A stretch of 64,000 nt of DNA from Episyrphus balteatus (lineage: Eukaryota > Arthropoda > Insecta > Diptera > Syrphidae). How positions within the stretch are numbered: the first letter of the stretch is position 1; the number at the start of each line of letters is the position of its first letter. The position numbers were made by a program, and so were the translations under genes. The DNA is taken from assembly GCF_945859705.1 (NCBI RefSeq), contig NC_079134.1, positions 64,644,437 to 64,708,436 of the forward strand, in the 5' to 3' direction. Below are positions 52,191 through 63,114 of the stretch, piece after piece. The notes under the pieces were generated by a model, which made no database searches, was not told the origin of the DNA, and saw only the letters and a list, made by a program, of their open reading frames with translations.

Positions 52191-54280
52191 TCCTAATTGG
52201 TAGTGATTCTAATGCTTATCACACAGTGTGGGGGAGTACTGACATAAATGGAAGAGGTGAGTCACTTTTTGATTTTATTCTAAGTACAAGTCTCTTTATT
52301 TGTAATATTGGTAATGAACCTACCTTTGTCACAAAGAACCGACAAGAGGTATTGGACATTACCCTTATATCACAAAAAATTCACCACAAGATAAGAAATT
52401 GGACTGTATCTAATGATCACTCATTTTCAGATCAAAGGTATATTCAATTCAGCCTCGAAGATGAATGTATAAAACCCACTGGTTTTCGTAATTACAGGAA
52501 AACCGATTGGGTGAAATATAGGGAAACTTTCAATACCTGCCATAATAATCAGGAAAATATTTTCGCTTCAAATACTGATGATCTTGACATAGAAGTCAAC
52601 GATCTCACTAAAGCTCTCAACAACTCCATGGTTAACTCTTGTCCTCTTACCACAATAAGAAGAAAGAAAAAACCGCACTGGTGGAACAAAGAGCTTGAAC
52701 CGCTCAGGAAAGACTGTAGGAAGGCTTTCAATAGGGCTAAACAAACAAGGAACCCATCAGACTGGGACCTGTATAAAGTTTCACTAAAAAGTTACAAGAA
52801 AAAACTACGGAAAAGTAAAAGATCCTCCTGGAGGAACTTCTGTAGTAAAATTGAAGACTCCTCTGAGGCATCTAGACTAAGGAAAATCTTTTCAACTAAT
52901 CCAACCATGCCGAGCTCTCTAAAAGACTCAAATGGCGATTGGACTAGCTCCTATGAGGAATCACTAAACTTGCTACTAGACACTCACTTTCCTGGTAGCT
53001 CGAACTCTATAAGTGACATTGATCACCGATCCAACCAATTTTATCAAATTAGTAAGGACCTTATTTCCAAGGAATAAACAGCTTCGATCCTGGGCCAGAT
53101 GGTATCATACTCGCCGAACTACAACACGTCTCAGATATCATATTGCGAAAGCTAGAAATTATACTGATAAGCTGTATAAGCTTCTCGTATATTCCAAAGG
53201 CCTGGAGAGAAGCTTAGGTGGTTTTTATACCAAAGGCGGGTAAATGCTCTCATGTCACTCCAAAAGATTTAAGACCTATTAGTCTATCATCCTTTCTTCT
53301 TAAAACTCTAGAAAGAATGATAGATATCCATCTAAGACAGGAAATAGAACCATGTCTGATCTCTAAGGCACAACATGCCTACACTAAGGGGACATCGGTG
53401 GAAACAGCTCTCCATTCTTTGGTCAGCACCATTGAATATTCCCTACACTACAAAGAGTACACTCTTGTCGCTTTTTTAGACATAGAGGGTGCGTTCAATA
53501 ATGTCAGGAACTCAGCAATCATGAATGCTCTAGACAATCTCAAAATAGAAGACCCGCTTAAGAACATGATAGACATCATGCTCAGTAGCAGGATTATCAG
53601 TTCAGAAATGGGTAACTTCGAAACGCGTAGAGCAGCCAACTGAGGGACCCCTCAGGGAGGGGTCTTATCACCTCTCTTATGGAACTTGGTAGTGAACGAA
53701 CTGCTGCTAGACCTAGAAGGAGAAGGTTTTAAGGTTATAGCCTACGCGGATGATGTGGCAATTGCCGTTTCGAGCAAATACCCACAGACACTTGCAGAAC
53801 TTCTACAAACAGCTTTAAACAAGGTAATTCACTGGGCTAGAGGATATGGTTTGGATATTAATCCCCACAAAACGGAACTTGTCCTCTTCACGAGGAAATA
53901 CAAAATTCCAGACTTCAAACTCCCTACAATTAAAGATGTAACACTTACTCTATCCGATCAAGCTAAATATCTAGGACTCATTTTTGATAAAAAACTGACC
54001 TGGAAGCTCAATATTGAAGAAAGGGTTAAGAAAGCAAATGTGGCACACTTTTCATGCAAAAAAGCCATTGGTGGCAATTGGGGCTTTTCTCTAACATTGC
54101 ACACTGGCTATACATATCGGTCATAAGACCAATACTGACATACGGGATGGTAGTTTGGTGGACTGCACTGGACGATCTCACATATTAGATTGGATGAGTA
54201 AAAAATCGCTCCGTCTAAACGCCATTCAAAAATCATGTGTAAAAACGCTGTCTTTGGCATCACTTTTCAGGCACTGTATT
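52191..54280 (+). pseudogene. LOA/I-like non-LTR fragment: endonuclease end and RT
   Basis: It starts inside the endonuclease with LIGSDSNAYHTVWGSTDING (DxN) and SNDHSFSDQRYI (SDH). A linker ends at 53077, then, after frame changes near 53080-53220, RT: VVFIPKAGKCSHVTPKDLRP, ISLSSFLLKTLERMID, FLDIEGAFNNV (motif A), GTPQGGVLSPLLWN after an in-frame TGA at 53641, AYADDVAIAV (motif C) and KYLGLIFDKKLTW. It decays after 54126 and ends near 54280. The GAFNNV and YADDVAI style fits the LOA/I/R1 side of non-LTR elements. 5'- and 3'-truncated. Confidence 0.8.
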
Positions 54281-54530
54281 GCCGACCCATGTTGTTGACG
54301 GATAACAGCTGTTGGTTTTATCCCATTCATTTGTCTCATTACATGGAAAGAGAGAGAGAGGTTAATGAAAAGTTTACAACACCATATAAAAACAATATCA
54401 ACACGAGACAAAAAAATGTGTTTGTGTACTACGATATAGAAACAACATATACCGCTGCAATATTTGCAGTTAGTTTACTCTCGTGATTGATTTGTGCATC
54501 AGTTTGGTTTTTATTAATTTAGTTCGGTGC
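54281..54530. other. Interval before hAT-type element; possible unique host DNA
   Basis: No gene is supported. The last part (TTATTAATTTAGTTCGGTGC) continues after the next two elements, see 56574-56632. Confidence 0.35.
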
Positions 54531-55360
54531 CAGGGTTCCCAGGTTTTCAAAATAAAAATCCCCTTTTTTAAACACCAAAACGTTTATTTTTCCCCTTTTT
54601 CGTAAAAAATCCCCTTTTTTCGAGAAAAAAAATGCAAGTATTTATTTTTTTTTATTTTTTTATTTAAATCTTTTTTTTAAACATATTAATTTTGTATTTA
54701 ATTTATTCATAAGAATAAAAACTTTGTAATGGACAAAAGTAAATAAAAAAGATTAACAAAAATGAAGCTCAAATTACATATTTCATTTTCAAACTAAAAA
54801 CAGTCAAAATAAAATGTATGAAGTATGGAACTACTTCACAAATTTTATTTTGAGGGTAAATCTAAAATATCAGTGCTAATTTAATAAAAAATGGGTATTA
54901 TTTTCTATATTTGATGTATTTTTGTAAATCATAGAGTATTTATGCCGATTAAGGCAGGCTTTTTTAACAACGATGTCTTAAAAATGTATAAGTATTTTTT
55001 TTTACTTTTTTTTTACTGCCGCGGCTGCTGGCTGAAAATTTGATATAGCTACCCAAAAAAGTACAGATTCCCTCAGTGAAATATTTTGAGGAGTGAATTA
55101 AAAAATGGAAGCACCCTAGTTTTTAGTAGAGCTGTCAAATTAAAAAATTCACTTAGCGTGGAATACGATAGTTTATTTCGAAATTAAGTTTTATTTAAAT
55201 TGATTCCATTGTTCAAAGATTGTGTCTAACGTTTTTGTAAGTTTAAATGTTTCCCCTTTTATATATTTTTTCCCCTTTTTTATCCCCGTCCCCTATTTTA
55301 TCCCTTTCGTCTGAGGAAACCGGCAAAAATGGTGATTTTCCCCTCAACCTGGGAACCCTG
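54531..55360. mobile_element. 830-bp hAT-type non-autonomous element
   Basis: A perfect 15-bp TIR, CAGGGTTCCCAGGTT and AACCTGGGAACCCTG, starts with the CAGGG common in hAT. TCGGTGC flanks both ends (54524-54530 and 55361-55367), one short of the normal 8. CCCCTTTT words crowd both subterminal regions. No transposase. Confidence 0.88.
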
Positions 55361-55405
55361 TCGGTGCGGTGATATATTCGGTTGTGCGGTTTTGTTCATT
55401 TAGTT

Positions 55406-56573
55406 AAGCTATGATTACACGGTCAACGAAATTGGTCAACGCGTTGACTCTCTGACGTCAAGAAAAAATCCATATTCTCTCTGTCATCTCACAGTCAACG
55501 TTCACAGTGTCAATGCATAAAACATTGACTATCACACGGTTGACACTATTGCGTCAATGTTGTCCTAAATTACGTTGACGCGCAGGTGTGTCAACGTGAC
55601 GTTTACTTAGCAGTGTCAACGCGTTGACTCGCAAAACTTTGTTGATCACACTGTTTGACACAAATCAAAAATTTAAATTTTCAAAAAATATTTGTAATAA
55701 AAAAGCGGAGAAAATGAGATTTGAAAAAAGCTATCATCGAAAAATTAAAGGGAAATATTTTTGACATATTTGCGTTGAAATGTAAATATTTCGAGATACG
55801 CAATGCACTTTTAAGATAAAAGTCTTAAATGAATTCTGATAAGATTGTTGAACGAATTCAAATTTAAATTACTAAATTTGTGTCGAAAAATTAGAAAAAA
55901 AAAATAAAAAAGTTTCGACATTTGGTTTAAAAAAAATCGAAAAAAAATCAACATGGCCACCTTCAAACGCTTATAGAAAAGGAACGCCGCACCCAATGTT
56001 AATGGTTATGGTCTTAAAATGTAGCTTAGAATATACAAATGATGTTTGGTTTTTTGTAAAAAAAAAAAATTTTGCATCCAACATGGATGCCATGGCCATA
56101 CCAAAAAGTTTTTTTGTAAAAAAAAAAACAAAAAGCTGAAATGAGAAATGAGTGAGATATGAGTGTACCTACAAAACGGTACACCATTCCAATAATCGTC
56201 CTACAAAAAATTTTCCCAATCCAATATTCATCACATTTCTATACAAAAAACAATGTCATTCTAAAACGATGACACGGTATTTAATTCTGCCGCGTCAACT
56301 CTGGGACAGGGTCATTGCGATGACACCCAGTCCTAAAACCCTGTCAACGCGTCCCAATGGCATTGACAGAGAGATTACACGGTCATCGAAAATAGTCAAT
56401 GCGTTGACCCAAAAATGTGTGTCAACGCGAGTGTCATCGTACCCGTCAACGCAATGACAACAGTTTTCGTTGACGATCACACAACGTGACACTCTTGGGA
56501 CAGATTGTGACGTCATTTTTACGTCAGAGAGTCAACGCGTTGACCGATTTCGTTGACCGTGTAATCATAGCTT
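55406..56573. mobile_element. TIR element rich in TCAACGCGTTGA palindromes
   Basis: TIRs of about 53 bp (AAGCTATGATTACACGGTCA...GCGTTGACTCTCTGACGT) with one mismatch lie at 55406-55458 and 56521-56573. The palindrome TCAACGCGTTGA lies in both TIRs and recurs inside with variants at about 55616 and 56398, and a second TIR-like stretch (AGATTACACGGTCATCG) is found at 56373. The middle (about 55920-56060) shares sequence with the element at 41419-42585, inverted. The TSD is unclear (possibly TAGT). No transposase ORF; superfamily unknown. Confidence 0.8.
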
Positions 56574-56821
56574 TAGTGTTTTGTTTTATCATTCGTGATG
56601 TGAAATTAATTTAAATAATTATTGAGGTAAGTGTTTGTTGATTGATGAATCGGTGGATTGATTGATTTGTTTTAATCGAAAAATTGAACGCGCGCGAATT
56701 ATTTTGATTTTACGCGATGTGTGCATGAAGTATGTGTGTATAATTTTCAATTAATTAAAAATTAAAAAAAAAAAAATATTTTAATTATTTCATGATTATG
56801 ATCAGCGCGTATATACTTAAA
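56574..56821 (+). other. Short non-repeat interval with a strong splice-donor-like site
   Basis: ATTGAG|GTAAGTG occurs with the donor at 56627. With the two TIR elements removed, 54500-54530, 55368-55405 and 56574-56626 would be continuous. This may be an old exon or leader of a host gene; no coding potential was seen. Confidence 0.3.
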
Positions 56822-56890
56822 TCACAAATAATTATATACAGATATCTCATCTTCATAGAAAAAAGTAACATATGAAACTGAAAATCACCA
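56822..56890. repeat. Inverted partner of the 60.4/62.7-kb repeat ends
   Basis: CACAAATAATTATATACAGATATC...CATAGAAAAAA is the inverse of TTTTTTCTATGGGATGCGATATCTGTATATAATTGTCTGTG at 60548-60588 and 62800-62839. It suggests the left end of a larger TIR element spanning to one of these right ends. Confidence 0.65.
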
Positions 56891-57109
56891 CTTTGAAGAG
56901 CTTTTAAAAAAGCTCTTTTCAATACAAAATTTGAGAAATTTTAAAATGCTTTTATTTCTCTTTGGAATTTTGAATATTTATTCTCTGATTCTCTTTTACG
57001 TGGTCTTTGAGAGTGAGTATCATGTGTTTTCAAGGCTCTGCCTCAGACAGAGCGAGAAGATCTTTTTGTATGGATAGAAAAGAAAAAAAAAATCATGGGC
57101 ATAACGGTC

Positions 57110-57778
57110 TTGACCATAAACAAAAAATACCAAGACTGGAAACTCGGCGGTCAACTGACGTTTGCCTACAAGCTTTGAGGTGTGGTGAATGTCGTGAACC
57201 TATCGTTGTGTTCGTGTTGGATGTGTGGTGAATGTCGTGAATCTATAGATGTGTGCAAGTTAACGTCATTTACCAACGTGGTGGCTTTCACATATATTCA
57301 CAGACAACACTGTTCACAAAAGGGTTTTGGGGGAAAGACGTACGAATGTTTCCAGTCTTGGTATTTTTTGTTTATGGACTCTTGAGTTGGAATCGTTATT
57401 TTTCTGTATCTCTGAAATTTGTTCTTGCATTCTTGTTGTGTTTTTGCATTGCAAAATCGCGCTTTAACTGTTTCTTTTTTAAGGCGGGATTTTCGGAAGA
57501 AAAATAGAGCTGTGTGTGCGCAGATGGATTGTGGACGTATTTAAAAATAAAAACCTGAGCAATAAATGCATTTTTTTCTCTAATATTTTTTTCATAAGTT
57601 AGGTTCAGGTTGAGATGAGGAATAAAAATATGAGGTGATCTGTGGTGTTGCAATATTGTTTGGCAATTTACCAACGTGGTGGCTTTCACATATATTCACA
57701 GACAGCACTGTACACAAAAGGGTTTTGGGGGGAAAGAAGTACGAAAGTTTCCAGTCTTGGTATTTTTTGTTTATGATC
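57110..57778. repeat. Local direct and inverted repeats
   Basis: About 112 bp starting TTTACCAACGTGGTGGCTTT and ending CCAGTCTTGGTATTTTTTGT occurs at 57260-57371 and 57665-57776. The last 35 bases are also present inverted at 57113-57146. The three copies suggest decayed TIR elements or unequal duplication. Short frames here look fortuitous. Confidence 0.8.
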
Positions 57779-58416
57779 TATTAGAAGAGAAAGAAAGAAT
57801 AAGGAATATGTACTAGTATCTACAACTACATACATATTTGGGTTGGTTTTTTGTTTTTGTTTGTTTGTTTTTTTTTTGCAATTTAGTTTTGTTTTTGTTT
57901 CCTTGGATGGCGCGATTGAGTAATTGTGTGTAGGTATGCAAAAGGATTGTGAATGCATTTTAAGAAAGTAGGTAGGTATATCTCTATGAAAAATTGCACT
58001 GCTTCCGTTTTGCTCTTAAAATTTAAATTACTTAAGACTTTAATTTGTGTTTTGTTGGTTTTTTTTTTCAAAAAAAAATTCCTAAATGATATGAAAAGAT
58101 TGCCTGAGTTGTTTGAAGACATTATTAAAACGACAGAAGCAATTTTTTAACAAATTGACAAATTTCAAAATCAAGTATACGGAAATTGAAAGCAGTGTAT
58201 TTGAGAAACTGGTCCCTAAACTCAGAATTTTGAACTTATCTTTCATTTCTTTTAATATTTAGTAGGTATAGAAGAACGGTCACGTAGTGAGCAATTACAG
58301 TGAAATTTAAACTTATAAAATTATGAAAATTAGTATAAGATACCTAAACCATAAAAAATGATTTAGTTACTTCACTAATCAATTTAATTCAGATGATAAT
58401 TTAATACATAACATGG
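57779..58416. other. AT-rich interval without recognisable gene
   Basis: T-rich and A-rich runs only; no feature supported. Confidence 0.5.
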
Positions 58417-59150
58417 AAAAAAAAAATTTCAAAGTAATTTTTTTCAAAATTTCATGTAATTAAGTACTAATTTAGTTTTTTAAATTCGATGCTCTTATTC
58501 ATTTTTAAACAAAAACAAAAAACCAAATTGAAAAATATTTTGTGATTTTCGAAAAGTTAACAAAAAACCAAAACTACTTTTTTCTAAAAAACCTCTTTAT
58601 TTTTTGTTTTTACATGGCTGGACTTGTTGACAAATTAATTTATGAAACATTAACCATTAACACCTGAAAACTTACCTGAGAATTTTTCTTACTATGTCTG
58701 GGGTGCCCGCTGCTCATGGATTCTAGCTTTAAGGGGTTTCAGGTAATTTCTTAATGGAAATTGAATAACAAATAATAATGTACATCCAAAAGATTAATCG
58801 AGGACAAGAAATGGCAAATACGAAGGATAAGAATTCAAATGTCATCTAGGAAAAAATGATTCTCTTGAAACCTTTAAAAATCAAAGAATATGATTTAAAA
58901 AGTCCTTTTTTTTTATTTTGAACTGCTTGCGCAAGTACTATTTCATTGTTTTTTATAAAAACAAAAACAAAACAATTATACTGCCTTAAGACCCTTACAG
59001 CTAGAATCCATGGGCAGCGAGCACCCCAGACATAGTAAGAAAAATTCTCAGGTAAGCTTTCAGGTGTTATCAATGAAAAAAGTTGATCAATTCAGGGTTA
59101 ATCCAATACGGCATCACTTTATTGTATCCTTAATTAAGTCTAAATGTTCA
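58417..59150. repeat. Partial copy of the palindromic element
   Basis: 58417-58655 matches 60711-60942 directly. 58660-59000 covers the centre and 58995-59150 matches the right arm at about 61330-61490. One arm is mostly deleted (the junction TAACCATT|AACACCTG at about 58656-58660 skips about 90 bases present at 60943-61040). Confidence 0.8.
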
Positions 59151-59552
59151 AAAAAAATTTCAACAAAATTTAAAAATTTTTGAGAAACAAGACCTTTTCT
59201 ATAAAAGGTTTATTTTGGTCCTAAAGCAAATTTTCCCTCTACGGAATCTCTCTTAGTTACCAATTTTCAAGTAGGAAAATCGCTACAGATCGAGATAGAG
59301 GCAGACAGTCAAAATTATTGCGAGACCCAATCTTCGCTTTTTGTTATCTCGAGTTCGATTTTATTACGAATTCTTAACTTTTCCGTAAATCGTAAACCGC
59401 AAGTAAAAAAATGAATTTTAATTTAAAAGAATATTTTTTGGAAAAAAAAAATTTAATTGAAATTTAACGTTTATTGCAACTGAAAAAAATTGCATCAATA
59501 AAAAAAATTGTATAAGGTACAGCAGAAAAATATATTCATTAAAAAAAAATAA
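59151..59552. other. AT-rich interval
   Basis: No supported feature. Confidence 0.5.
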
Positions 59553-60588
59553 TTATTGCAACTAAAATTGTTAGAAGTTCGACGAATATTAAAAATGAAC
59601 TATTTATTGCCCACACCCCCACACTTTGCATTGATTTGTTTTTTCTATGGAGATTTTTTTTTATTTGCAATAGGTACAATTTATTTTAAGGCGAAATATT
59701 GTTTTTGTCAATAAAGATGGTACAATAGTATTTTTTTAAAGCGAAACAATATCAAGTTGCAGTAAATATTTGTTTTAAAAAAGATTTTTTACAACCCTGC
59801 TTTTTTTTCTTGCTTCTATCAAAAAAATAAAGTTCATCTAAGAACTTGCTTACCTACCTATCCATCTACCAAAATTTTCACAGATTTAAGCGACGCATAC
59901 ACACCAGACACCACACTTGTGTGCACACCGGAGCGAACACACAAGTATCTTGTCTTGGCCCGGCCGCCTTATCCACGCAGACGTCATGTCGCCCAACGAC
60001 ATCGGCTTAATGTATAAGCAGATACGCACACTATGCTCATGTTAATATTTCACCAACACTCTGCACCTCAAATGTATGTCTATATGTCTACACACAATTG
60101 AACAATCTGATCGGTGCCCAGTGCCCATGAAATCTCAAAATCAGCCGACACTATCTTATAAAATATTTTCAATTACATACAGTTTATGTACATATCGTCG
60201 GCGTAAAGCAAAATTGTTCTTAGTCCTTAAGGAATCCTATGTATTTAGAACAAATTTGCATTACGCCGACGATATATACCTATTTGAAATATTTCACAGC
60301 AGCTGATTGCTTAGAAAGTCAAAGACGAATTGAAATCACGTCTATCTACCCACTTGCACTCCTTTTTTTATTTTCGCGGGAGAGTGAGTAAGGTCATGGT
60401 CGTAAGAGATCCTTTTTATTGTTCTCTTTTTAAATTAAAAAAAAAGCTTTTTTTTTCGGCTGAAAAATTCTCTTCTCCTTTTTGATTCCAATTTAAAAAG
60501 CTCTTGTCGGCTGAAAAATGTCGGCTGGAAAAAATTTTGATGACAATTTTTTTCTATGGGATGCGATATCTGTATATAATTGTCTGTG
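59553..60588 (+). repeat. 1-kb direct repeat R3, copy 1
   Basis: Matches 61853-62839 nearly throughout (TTATTGCA.CTAAAATTGT at the start, ATATCTGTATATAATTGTCTGTG at the end). It contains a less AT-rich core (CGCAGACGTCATGTCGCCCA) and a 26-bp-scale hairpin with mismatches near 60198-60272. No protein is convincing. Confidence 0.88.
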
Positions 60589-61851
60589 GTGTTACACCTT
60601 TTTGTAAAGCCAAAACCCTAGTCTTTTACAAATATTTTAAACAAAGCCATTTTATGGCACAGTTTTTGAAAAATTAATTTTTAAAATAAAAATTTTGAAA
60701 AAAATTGGAAAAAAAAATTTCAAAGTAATTTTTTTCAAAATTTCATGTAATTAAGTACTAATTTAGTTTTTTAAATTTGATGCTCTTATTCATTTTTAAA
60801 CAAAAACCAAATTGAAAAAATATTTTGTGATTTTTGAAAAATTAACAAAAAACCAAAACTACTTTTTTCTAAAAAACCTCTTTATTTTTTGTTTTTACAT
60901 GGCTGGACTTGTTGATAAATTAATTTATGAAACATTAACCATTCGTCAACTATTTTTTAAACTTTTAGACTTAATTAAGGATACAATAAAGTGATACCGT
61001 ATTGGATTAACCCTGAATTGATCTACTTTTTTCATTGATAACACCTGAAAACTTACCTGAGAATTTTTCTTACTATGTCTGGGGTGCTCGCTGCCCATGG
61101 ATTCTAGCTGTAAGCGCAAGCAGTTCAAAATAAAAAAAAGGACTTTTTAAATCATATTCTTTGATTTTTAAAGGTTTCAAGAGAATCATTTTTTCCTAGA
61201 GAACATTTGAATTCTTATCCTTCGTATTTGCCATTTCTTGTCCTCGATTAATCTTTTGGATGTACGTACATTATTATTTTTTATTCAATTTCCATTAAGA
61301 AACTGCGATTTTATTGCCTAAAACCCCTTAAAGCTAGAATCCATGGGCAGCGAGCACCCCAGACATAGTCAGAAAAAATCTCAGGTAAGTTTTCAGGTGT
61401 TATCAATGAAAAAAGTAGATCAATTCAGGGTTAATTCAATACGGTATCACTTCATTGTATCCTTAATTAAGTCTAAATGTTTAAAAAATAGTTGACGAAT
61501 GGTTAATGTTTCATAAATTAATTTATCAACAAGTCCAGCCATGTAAAAACAAAAAATAAAGAGGTTTTTTAGAAAAAAGTAGTTTTGGTTTTTTGTTAAT
61601 TTTTCGAAAATCACAAAATATTTTTCAATTTGGTTTTTTGTTTTTGTTTAAAAATGAATAAGAGCATCGAATTTAAAAAAAACTAAATTAGTACTTAATT
61701 ACATGAAATTTTGAAAAAAAAAATACTTTGAAATTTTTTTTTCAAAATTTTTATTTTCAAAATTAATTTTTCAAAAACTGTACCATAAAATAGCTTTCTT
61801 TAAAATGTTTATAAAAGACTAGGGTTTTGGCTTTACAAAAAGGTGTAACAC
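60589..61851. mobile_element. Palindromic element with arms of about 515 bp
   Basis: GTGTTACACCTTTTTGTAAA opens the left arm and its inverse closes the right arm at 61851. The arms (60589-61106 and about 61335-61851) are close inverse copies, with a central spacer of about 225 bp. It sits exactly between the two R3 copies. No ORF. A second, partial copy is at 58417-59150, so it is a repeated element. TSD not resolved. Confidence 0.82.
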
Positions 61852-61852
61852 G

Positions 61853-62839
61853 TTATTGCATCTAAAATTGTAAGAAGTTCGACGAATATTAAAAATGAAC
61901 TATTTATTGCCCACACCCCCACACTTTGCATTGATTTATTTTTTCTATGGAGAATTTTTTTAATTTGCAATAGGTACAATTTGTTTTAAGGCAAAATATT
62001 TTGCCTTAAAGATGGTGCCAATAAAGATGGTGCTTAAAAAAGATTTTTTACAACCCTGCTTTTTTTTTCTTGCTTCCATCAAAAAAATAAAGTTCATCTA
62101 ATAACTTGCTTACCTACCTATCCATCTACCAAAATTTTCACAAATTTAAGCGACGCATACACACCAGACACCACACTTGTGTGCACACCGCACAAGTATC
62201 TTGTCTATGGGCCGGCCGCCTTATCCACGCAGACGTCATGTCGCCCAACGACATCGGCTTAATGTATAAGCAGATATGCACACTATGCTCATGTTCATAT
62301 TTCACCAACACTCTGCACCTCAAATGTATGTCTATATGTCTACACACAATTGAACAATCTGATCGGTGCCCAGTGCCCATGAAATCTCAAAATCAGCCGA
62401 CACTCTCTTATAAAATATTTTCAATTACATACAGTTTATGTACATATCGTCGGCGTAAAGCAAAATTGTTCTTAGTCCTTAAGAAATCCTATGTACTTAG
62501 AACAATTTTGCTTTACGCCGACGATATATACCTATTTGAAATATTTCACAGCAGCTGATTGCTTAGAAAGTCAAAGACGAATTGAAATCACGTCTATCTA
62601 CCCAATTGCACTCCTTTTTTATTTTCGCGGGAGAGTGAGTAAGGTCATGGTCGTAAGAGATCCTTTTTATTGTTCTCTTTTTAAATTAAAAAAAAAGCTT
62701 TTTTTTTCGGCTGAAAAATTCTCTTCTCCTTTTTGATTCCAATTTAAAAAGCTCTTGTCGGCTGAAACGTGTCGGCTGGAAAAAATTTTGATGACAATTT
62801 TTTTCTATGGGATGCGATATCTGTATATAATTGTCTGTG
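61853..62839 (+). repeat. 1-kb direct repeat R3, copy 2
   Basis: Same orientation as copy 1, with short deletions (for example near 62010-62040). It contains the perfect hairpin at 62444-62527. Followed directly by the leader of the next non-LTR element. Confidence 0.88.
62444..62527. repeat. Perfect 29-bp hairpin inside R3
   Basis: ATATCGTCGGCGTAAAGCAA... at 62444-62472 is exactly inverted at 62499-62527, with a 26-base loop. Copy 1 has the same hairpin with about two mismatches. Confidence 0.95.
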
Positions 62840-63114
62840 CTTTTGTTTTTGTGCAATTAATTAGTGTTTTATTTTCACGAAATAATTGTATTGTTCTTAG
62901 AGTGAATTAATTTGTTTGACATTTATTAACAATAACTCAGTCTCTCATTTTATTTTTATTTCGAGTGAATTAAGTAAAATTCTGCATCGCATTTTATTGC
63001 ATACTTTTAGGTGTTCACTATACAAACCCATTCAAAAATTGAAGTATACTGACAGGCAAATTTATAAATTTCAATCAGTGTTGACACTTTGCATTTTAAC
63101 TAATCTTTTCCACA
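62840..63114 (+). other. Probable 5' UTR of non-LTR copy 5
   Basis: AT-rich leader between the end of R3 and the ORF1 ATG. The exact element start is not defined because no TSD can be checked from one end. Confidence 0.4.

Noticed and set aside
57007..57507. Short Cys-rich frames
   Set aside because: They overlap direct and inverted repeats and are not conserved between the repeat copies.
62106..62558. 150-codon frame with Cys/His residues
   Set aside because: It lies in the R3 repeat and includes the 29-bp hairpin; the other R3 copy breaks it, and no domain is recognisable.
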